A stretch of DNA of 12,906 nucleotides from Dictyocoela muelleri (taxonomy: Eukaryota; Microsporidia), in assembly GCA_016256075.1 (NCBI GenBank), contig SDVU01000491.1, positions 1 to 12,906 of the forward strand. The letters are read 5' to 3'. Under the pieces are notes generated by a model that saw only the letters and a list, made by a program, of their open reading frames with translations, ran no database searches and was not told the origin of the DNA. Positions 7,110 through 12,906 of the stretch are shown here, piece after piece. Position 1 is the stretch's first letter. Each line of letters begins with the position of its first letter. Position numbers and translations under genes: made by a program.

Positions 7110-7440
7110 TGACGACAGTCGGTAGAGTATGGTTGTATCGTAGGTAGTATTCTATTATACTTTTAGAAGACCTGGAACCGTCTTCTCGACTAAAATAATT
7201 ATAATTATTAAAATATTTGTTTGAATATTGCTTATTAATGTTGATTTTATCATGTTTAATTAAATGTCTATTTTTATCATTATTGTTATAATTCATCTTA
7301 TAAGTCATATCTCTAAATTAACACTTCTTATATAGCTTTAAATGATTAATTAAATATGATTAATTAATATTTGTTGTAAGACAAATATTAATTTAAAATA
7401 ATAAATAAAACATTGACGCTATATGTGGAATATTACCACA
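7110..7440 (-). repeat. 3' LTR of the Ty3/gypsy element
   Basis: A 331-bp copy of the sequence at 11107-11425. On the minus strand it starts TGTGGTAATATTCC and ends in CA. Long blocks match the other LTR, notably GGTAGTATTCTATTATACTT and TGATTAATTAATATTTGTTG, with substitutions and small indels between; roughly nine in ten bases match by eye. An open frame of 77 codons (7075-7308, minus) covers much of it and contains IIEYYLRYNHTLPT, the counterpart of the residues just before gag in the other LTR. Confidence 0.9.
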
Positions 7441-7456
7441 TTCTGCCCCTCTCAGA
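7441..7456 (-). other. Polypurine tract next to the 3' LTR
   Basis: On the minus strand GAGAGGGGCAGAA lies immediately before the TG that begins the 3' LTR. Such a purine run primes plus-strand DNA synthesis in LTR retroelements. Its position fixes the LTR boundary at 7440 and the element orientation as minus. Confidence 0.7.
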
Positions 7457-8490
7457 ACTTCAAAGACCTAATGTGAAACCAATTTTCATATCCATCTAAC
7501 TTAATCCAATTACCCTTTTTCCCAATGGATTGAATTTGATGGGGTCTATTGTACTGCTTATCAAGCTTTTTACTCATGAAATTTTTTAAGTATACATAGT
7601 CTCCAGTATTGAGTTTTTTAATTTCAGATGAATTTTTTCTTCTAATTATTCTCTTTTTAAATGTTTTTTTAACGAAATGTGGATCAAAAAAATCATACCC
7701 ATCTATTAAAGAATTTGGTGAAGTTCCTAAATTTCTATTAAAATTATAATTGATTTTAAATTCTACCCACTTCTTTATTTTATCTAATTTATCATATCTA
7801 TTAAACCTTAATCCCTCAGTTATTGATTTATTTATTCTTTCACTGATCCCATTTGATATTGGTGAATATGGAGGAATTAATAATTGTTTTATATTGTTAG
7901 AATTTAAAAATTTTTTGATAATTTTGCTAATATACTGTTTACCATTGTCTGAAATTAAAATTTTTGGAGGTCCAAATTCACATATCCAAGATTTTAATTT
8001 TTTTATTATTGTTTCCCCAGATATATTTTGTAGTAAATAAATTCTGGTAAGTCTAGAATAGATATCTGTAAATGTCACGTAGTAGGCTTTTGATTTTGAT
8101 TTTTCATGTTTGAACTCTGAAATATCAAAGGGTCCATAAATATCAGAACTCACCTTTTCAAAAGGTACATTACTTTCTATATTTGGAAATTTTCTTTTGA
8201 AAAACATATTTATTTTGTTTTCACAACAATCCTTGCATCTATGAGAACAAGTTTTATTTCCTTTATAAGATTTTTAAGATAAAAATATCTTCTAATATTT
8301 TGATACATTATTGATATTCCGGAATGACAAGTTTTTTTATGAATAAATTCTAATAAATCATTTTTATAAATTGTCGAAATAATAAATTTGCCACATTTTG
8401 ATTTTAAAGGAGATCCGGTATTATCTAAAATAAAAAAATTTTTTAATTTATTATGAAATTCAATTTTTTTTATCATAAATTTCATCTTTA
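7452..8490 (-). pseudogene. Integrase region of the Ty3/gypsy fossil
   Basis: The region covers the usual three parts of integrase. The N-terminal zinc-binding part shows HKKTCHSGISIMYQNIRRYF (about 8340-8400). The catalytic core shows SSDIYGPFDIS (about 8120), DIYSRLTRIYLL, ILISDNGKQYIS (about 7950) and PYSPISNGISERINKSITEG (about 7860), giving the D, D and E of the DDE triad. The C-terminal part shows GDYVYLKNF (about 7600), like the small beta-barrel of Ty3/gypsy integrases. It is part of a broken element and has no predicted activity here. Confidence 0.85.
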
Positions 8491-9810
8491 TTCATAAAGC
8501 ATCTTGATAATTCATCCGCAATCGCGTTTTGTTGTCTTTCTATAAAATTGAGTTTATAATTGAAATCATTCATTAGAAGTCTCCATTTTTCAGAGCGTGT
8601 AGATGATGTTTTTAAAAATGTACAATTCTTATTATCAGTGAATACATTAACAAAGCATCCTTGAATAATTTCGCGGAAATTTATCAGGGATTTTATAATT
8701 GCAAATAGTTCTTTTTCGACTATAGAATATTTTTTTTTCGGATTTTTTAAATTTTCTACTGTAGTGACTTACTATACCATTTTCTTGCATCAAAATTGCA
8801 CCAATACCATCATCAGATGCATCACATTGTAAAATAAATTTTTTATTATAATCAGGAAATATTAATATAGATTCTCTTTTAATATCATTCTTTATATCTA
8901 ATATAATCTTTTTCATCTCATCTGTCCATTTTATTTGTAATCCTTTTATTTTTAATAAATCAGATATTTTTGAAACTCTATTACTCATATTCGGTATAAA
9001 TAATCTGTACCAATTTAAAATTCCTAATAATTTTTGAACATCTTTTTTAGTTTTTATATCTTTATTAAAAATTTTATTTTCTAAATATATTTTATCAGAT
9101 TTAATTCCATCTTTATTCACTAAGTAGCCTAAAATTTTTAGTTCATTGACAAAAAATTTGCTTTTTTCAAAATTTATTTTTACATTATATTCTCTAAGCC
9201 TATCTAATACCTTACTGATTATTTCATAATGCTCTTCTCTCGATTTGCTATAAATTATGATATCATCTATATAAACAAAAATATTGTTTATATTTTCTAG
9301 AATATTATTCATTATTTTTTGAAAAATTTTTGGGCCGGATTTAATTCCAAAGGGTATTCGCTTATACTGATAATGTTTATTTATAATATTAAATCCGGTA
9401 ATTTCCCGGCTTTTTTCCTCTAACAATATTTGGTTAAATCCATTTTTTAAATCAATACTCGAAAACCAACAACATCTTTTCATATTTTGAATATTTCGGA
9501 ATACACAAGGAATTTCCCAAACTTCATCAATTATGAATTCATTTATTTTTTTATAATCGACTACTAGTCTTAAGTCGTTATTTTTCTTTTGAATGAAGAA
9601 CCCCGGACTGCTAAAACATCCTTTTGATTTTTCAATTATATCCTCGGATTCAAGTCTATTTAATTCTAAAAACGCTTGGTTAAGAAATTTGGTAGGAACT
9701 TTATAGCTCTTAAGTTGTATAGGTGATATTAATGTATTTATTTTAAGCTCAATTGGTTTTATTTTTAAATAGCTAAAAGAGTTATTAATATTAAAATATT
9801 CTTCAAGTCT
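8490..9810 (-). pseudogene. Reverse transcriptase and RNase H region of the Ty3/gypsy fossil
   Basis: The reverse transcriptase palm is recognised from LRLVVDYKKIN (about 9570), FSSIDLKNGFNQI (about 9450), RIPFGIKSGPKIFQ (about 9350) and the active site FVYIDDIIIYS (about 9270). The connection shows LGILNWYRLFIPNMS (about 9010), and RNase H begins with LQCDASDDGIGAIL (about 8810), holding its first catalytic Asp. The order and motifs are those of Ty3/gypsy pol. The region is broken. Confidence 0.85.
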
Positions 9811-9811
9811 T

Positions 9812-11104
9812 TTATTTGTTTTTTTTTAACTTTGCTTCATCATTAACAATATTGAGTTTTTCACATAATATTTGATCTAACTCATTTGAATCCTCATCAT
9901 TATCAATAGATCCAACCATAGATATTTTCTCATTATCAATCCAGATCTTATATTTCACTAAATCAAGTGTACATTTATTAGATATCAAAAAATCATTTCC
10001 CAAAAGCGCATTTACAGGTAAATTATCTAATACATAGAAGTTAACATTTATTCCATTCTTTAAATTTTTAAACGTTAAAATAGTTTCGACAATCTTATCA
10101 CATGTTTCATAATTGTTATTCCCGAATATAGTTTTAATAGGTAATGTATCAAAACTTCTAATTCCGAGTTCATTTGCAAATTCTTTTCTTATATAATTTT
10201 TGGTTGCCCCAGTATCAATTGTGAAAGTAATTTTCTTGTTGTTTAAAGAAGCTTCAACTTCCAAGTTTTTTCTTTGAAAAAAAGATTCTTTTAAGATAAA
10301 ATTTTTATCTTTATATTCATAACTATTTACTTCTTTATTATTATTACAATCTTTTGTATTATGCGACTTCGTTCCATGAAATGAGCACCATTTTGAATTT
10401 TGAATTTCAGAATTTAAATTACCCTTCATTTCAAATTCATTTTTTCGATATTTTTGATAAGTATGATCATTTACGGATTTAAATTGATTAAACTTGTTGT
10501 TATCGGATATACTAATTAGTTTTGTCTCTAATCTGGACAGATATATTACAATTTCATTTAAATCGTGCATATTCAGTTTGTAAATTTCAATATCCGTATA
10601 TTCACCAAGACCTTTTAAGAAAGCATCTCTAATTCTTCTTTCCTTCTCTTTCTTACCAATTTTTTCACATAAGCAATAAGATTCAATGCAATTATTAATT
10701 TCAACTAAATATTCTTCAATTTTTAAAAAATTAATTTGTTTAATTTGATCTAATTTCATTAATTCTGAAATTCCATTTAGTTCTTTTCTTGAGATTTTTA
10801 AAAAATTAAATTTAGTATTTTCAAAATTTTCTTTTATTAATTCATTTTTATCAATATTTTCATCCTGAATAACATGTAAAATTATCTCTTTCATTTGGAT
10901 CCACGACCAATTTTTTTTAATTGAAATTTCTTCAAAATTTAAAAACCATTTTTCAATATTTATGGTATTAATGTCTTTAATATTTTCAATATTATATTTA
11001 ATTTCAAGGTCAGTGCCTTCAATAATATTTTTTACTTCTAAATATTCTTTTTCAAATTCATTTTTATGAAAATTTTCATTCGACCTTTTTGTCTTTGAAT
11101 TCAA
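9812..11104 (-). pseudogene. Gag and protease region of the Ty3/gypsy fossil
   Basis: About 430 codons. The first 220 have the charged helical character of a retrotransposon Gag capsid domain (WFLNFEEISIKKNWSW, then AFLKGLGEY). CSFHGTKSHNTKDC at residues 240-253 is a zinc-knuckle variant, C-x2-H-x4-H-x4-C, with His in place of the second Cys. FTIDTGATKNYI (active-site DTGA at 297-300) and ALLGNDFL mark a retroviral-type aspartic protease. Gag and protease therefore share one frame. The first in-frame ATG lies well inside the domain, while the frame is open back across the LTR edge, so the usual start may be in the LTR. It belongs to a broken element. Confidence 0.85.
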
Positions 11105-11106
11105 AA

Positions 11107-11425
11107 TGACGTGAGTCGGTAGAGTGCGGTTGTATCGCAGGTAGTATTCTATTATACTTTTACAAGACCTGGAATCGTCTTTTCTACTAAAATAATTATA
11201 ATTATTAAAATATTTGTTTGAATTTTTTTTATAATGTTTATATTATCATTTTTACTTAAATGTCTATTTTTATGTTTATTATTATAATTCATTCTTTCTA
11301 AATTACCACTTCTTATATAGCTTTAAATGATTAATTAAATATGATTAATTAATATTTGTTGTAAGACAAATATTAATAAAAAATATTAAATAAATAATTA
11401 AAGCTATATGTGGAATATTACCCCA
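11107..11425 (-). repeat. 5' LTR of the Ty3/gypsy element
   Basis: A 319-bp LTR. On the minus strand it begins TGGGGTAATATTCC and ends ACTCACGTCA, with TG and CA at its ends. No TGG-type primer-binding site complementary to a tRNA 3' end follows; the next bases are TTTTGAATTC and gag begins at once. It pairs with 7110-7440. Confidence 0.9.
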
Positions 11426-11429
11426 ATAT
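11426..11429. repeat. Target-site duplication, right copy (ATAT)
   Basis: ATAT directly outside the right LTR, matching 7106-7109. The 250 bases from here to the eL8 stop codon are AT-rich spacer with no gene seen. Confidence 0.5.
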
Positions 11430-11664
11430 TCACAAATAATTTTCATTTCTCTTTATTCCTTAGTAAAGAGATAGATAATTTGTAAAGATAGTAATAAATC
11501 GTTTTAATCTCTTGTTAATGTATAAAAAGGCAATTAATATTCTTTTCACATAAAATCTTTACCTGAATAAATTATATTTAAGGGTTTAAGTTTAAAATAT
11601 TTAAAATTAATATCCGAGTTTTTAACATTATATTTAAAATTAAGAATGATATTTTTGAATAAAA

Positions 11665-11670
11665 TTTATT
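11665..11670 (-). terminator. Polyadenylation signal of the eL8 gene (AATAAA)
   Basis: On the minus strand AATAAA occurs 9 bases after the eL8 stop codon. Very short 3' untranslated regions are usual in microsporidia. The motif is also common by chance here. Confidence 0.4.
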
Positions 11671-11679
11671 ATCTTAAAT

Positions 11680-12303
11680 TCATTTTTCAGCTGCAGCAGG
11701 CAATCCCCACTCTTTCATAACTATTTCATATTTTTCCGAAAACAATGAATTGCATTTTTCAATCAAATCATCAAACATTTTCTTATCTTCTTTATCAACA
11801 TTGCATAAACAAACACAAGTCGTCGATTTTTGATTAACGAGCTTACCCAAATCATATTTACTTTTAACCAGTGCATACGGGATTTGCATTTTTTTGCATA
11901 GGGTAGGTAAAAACAAGACAACTTCAATTGGATCAACATCACATGCAATCAATACAAGTTTAGCTTTACCTGCTTCAATTAATTCAGTTACATGTTTTGA
12001 TCCGCTTTTAACAATATTGGGTTTGGGTCCTTGTCTTCCAAATTCTTTTTCCTTTTTCAATCTTTTTTTGTGTTCACTTCTCGATTCGGGTTTATACTTT
12101 CCGAAGATTGAATTCACCTTTTTCATCATGTCGTCGTCAAGGAAAGTCCTGAATTGATTGATTGATGGTGGCACTTTAAGTGCGTTTATGAGCGCTTCTT
12201 TGCGCGCTTCAATTACTTTTTGTCGTAAAGGCCTTTCGGATTTCTTTATTAAACGTCTTGGATTTGTTCTTAATAATTTCCTTTTCTCAAGCACGTCTGC
12301 CAT
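11680..12303 (-). CDS. RPL7A: Large-subunit ribosomal protein eL8 (L7A/L7Ae family)
   Basis: A 207-residue protein of the cytosolic 60S subunit, where eL8 binds 25S/28S rRNA through its L7Ae-type domain. Diagnostic stretches are LKVPPSINQF (42-51), the L7Ae domain at about 101-170 with CDVDPIEVVLFLPTLCKKM (121-139), YALVKSKYDLGKLV (143-156) and YEIVMKEWG (192-200). All align closely with human and yeast eL8. It is 50-60 residues shorter than those, having lost most of the N-terminal extension and the basic C-terminal helix, in keeping with the shrunken ribosomal proteins of microsporidia. The frame is intact and intronless. The ATG at 12303 is supported by the CCCCC directly before it. The gene stands alone, its 3' end 255 bases from the retrotransposon. 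Confidence 0.96.
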   Translation of the reverse strand: MADVLEKRKLLRTNPRRLIKKSERPLRQKVIEARKEALINALKVPPSINQFRTFLDDDMMKKVNSIFGKYKPESRSEHKKRLKKEKEFGRQGPKPNIVKSGSKHVTELIEAGKAKLVLIACDVDPIEVVLFLPTLCKKMQIPYALVKSKYDLGKLVNQKSTTCVCLCNVDKEDKKMFDDLIEKCNSLFSEKYEIVMKEWGLPAAAEK

Positions 12304-12308
12304 GGGGG
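12304..12308 (-). promoter_or_regulatory. C-rich start signal (CCCCC) of eL8
   Basis: On the minus strand ACACACCCCC runs directly into the ATG. Highly expressed microsporidian genes, ribosomal protein genes above all, carry such CCC-like signals close to the start codon. This is the clearest one in the window. Confidence 0.65.
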
Positions 12309-12326
12309 TGTGTTTTGAAAAATATT

Positions 12327-12417
12327 AAATCAATTTTATGATTTAATTTTTACTAGGCTTTTTGAAATGTGAAAATCAATTTTTTGGTTTAATTTTAACT
12401 GGACTAATTGAAATTAT
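12327..12417. repeat. Imperfect 46-bp tandem duplication upstream of eL8
   Basis: AAATCAATTTTATGATTTAA at 12327-12346 recurs as AAATCAATTTTTTGGTTTAA at 12373-12392, and the similarity continues with ACTAGGCTTTTTGAAAT against ACTGGACTAATTGAAAT. It lies within 25-115 bases of the eL8 start, so it may double promoter elements. Confidence 0.7.
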
Positions 12418-12419
12418 TT

Positions 12420-12780
12420 ATAAATTACACTATGCCCAATATCTCACTGATTTACACTCTTTAATTTAAATTCAAATATCATCGTTTGAAGTTTTTAAAG
12501 TCACTTTAATAAATAATTGGAAATGTCTTTAAATGGTCAATAATTATAGAAATGTAGCAGTAATAATAGTTTTTTTGTGAGGTATATCTGATTAAGACCT
12601 AGCCTAACATGAAGTAGAAGGGACTCTTCTAGGTGTTGTGATGAGTTCTATGAAATATCAATAAAATATAGCGATATAAAAATTGATGAAAAGCTACTAA
12701 TTACCTGTATCCTGCTTAGTGATTGATAAAACGAAAATCGATTATACAACTGACCATCTGGTAGCTTAATAGTGGCGTAT
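12420..12780 (-). repeat. Dispersed repeat, copy C
   Basis: The reverse complement matches copy A at 12433-12628 and copy B along most of its length. Landmarks on the plus strand are ACTTTAATAAATAATT (about 12501-12516), CTGATTAAGACC (12588-12599), GTAGAAGGGACTC (about 12614-12626), CCTGTATCC (about 12705-12713) and TAGTGGCGTA (about 12768-12778). It points toward eL8, as copy A points toward the gene at 536. The outer limit is uncertain. I see no gene from 12304 to the window end. Confidence 0.6.
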
Positions 12781-12866
12781 TTTTAGAATACCGGGGACCA
12801 AAAGTCTAAAATCTATGGTAGGAGAAAACAACCAGTGTCACTTATTATGGATATTGTCAACATGTA

Positions 12867-12888
12867 ATATACTTATATATAAGTATAT
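12867..12888. repeat. 22-bp AT palindrome at the window end
   Basis: ATATACTTATATATAAGTATAT is self-complementary and a related half-unit follows. Simple AT-rich DNA able to form a cruciform; no function is implied. Confidence 0.6.
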
Positions 12889-12906
12889 ATACTTATATAA
12901 ATAAAT

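Larger units (their letters stand above)
7110..11425 (-). mobile_element. Ty3/gypsy LTR retrotransposon, decayed
   Basis: A 4.3-kb element with two LTRs, a polypurine tract and, in minus-strand order, gag, protease, reverse transcriptase, RNase H and integrase. Integrase after RNase H defines Ty3/gypsy (Metaviridae) rather than Ty1/copia. It is a fossil: a handful of breaks interrupt the coding region, and the LTRs have diverged by about a tenth, so the insertion is not recent. A 4-bp ATAT target duplication flanks it, and the outline is otherwise complete. No envelope-like gene is seen. Ty3/gypsy elements are well known in microsporidia of the Nosema type and others. Confidence 0.9.

Noticed and set aside
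7750-8040. Plus-strand open frame opposite the integrase region
   Set aside because: It is an antisense shadow of a well-recognised integrase core.
11763-12157. Small open frames overlapping eL8 on both strands
   Set aside because: They lie in other frames of a strongly conserved ribosomal gene and have no independent support.
12630-12725. Possible box C/D snoRNA (GTGATGAG near 12637, TGATT near 12720)
   Set aside because: No convincing D box, terminal stem or guide element was found, and such short motifs are expected by chance.
1-12906. tRNA, rRNA, spliceosomal introns, bacterial-type operators or riboswitches
   Set aside because: None was seen on reading both strands; the genes are intronless and eukaryotic in character.

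Overview
The window is strongly AT-rich eukaryotic DNA, most likely from a microsporidian with a repeat-laden genome. The only clear housekeeping gene is an intronless, shortened cytosolic ribosomal protein eL8 (11680-12303, minus strand). It has five C residues directly before its ATG, and the large gene at 536-2533 has CCACCC a few bases before its ATG. Such C-rich start signals and very short 5' leaders are typical of microsporidia. The mixture of transposon families also fits. No genus can be named from the sequence alone.

Layout. 1-535: copy A of a dispersed repeat, then a promoter region with a 16-bp palindrome. 536-2533: a lineage-specific protein with an N-terminal membrane segment, a long hexapeptide array and a C-terminal region that resembles a degenerate ubiquitin-specific protease (USP) fold. 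2534-3039: AT-rich spacer with short tandem repeats. About 3040-4076: a decayed Tc1/mariner element. 4351-4768: the broken start of a FLYWCH zinc-finger gene, abutted by a dead Merlin (ISXO2/IS1016-like) transposon at 4769-5844. About 5900-6290: copy B of the dispersed repeat. About 6446-7015: two opposed arrays of a degenerate 20-bp motif. 7110-11425: a decayed Ty3/gypsy LTR retrotransposon on the minus strand, with two diverged LTRs, a polypurine tract and a 4-bp target duplication. 11426-11679: AT-rich spacer. 11680-12303: eL8. 12304-12906: eL8 promoter region, a 46-bp tandem duplication and copy C of the dispersed repeat.

The genes do not form an operon or pathway. The two apparently intact host genes lie near the two ends, point inward, and each has a copy of the same repeat upstream in the same relative orientation. 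Between them is a graveyard of four mobile-element types. The most interesting parts are the hexapeptide/USP-like protein, the three-copy repeat family, the opposed 20-bp arrays and the Merlin insertion next to a broken FLYWCH gene. Functional calls beyond eL8 and the transposons are inference.
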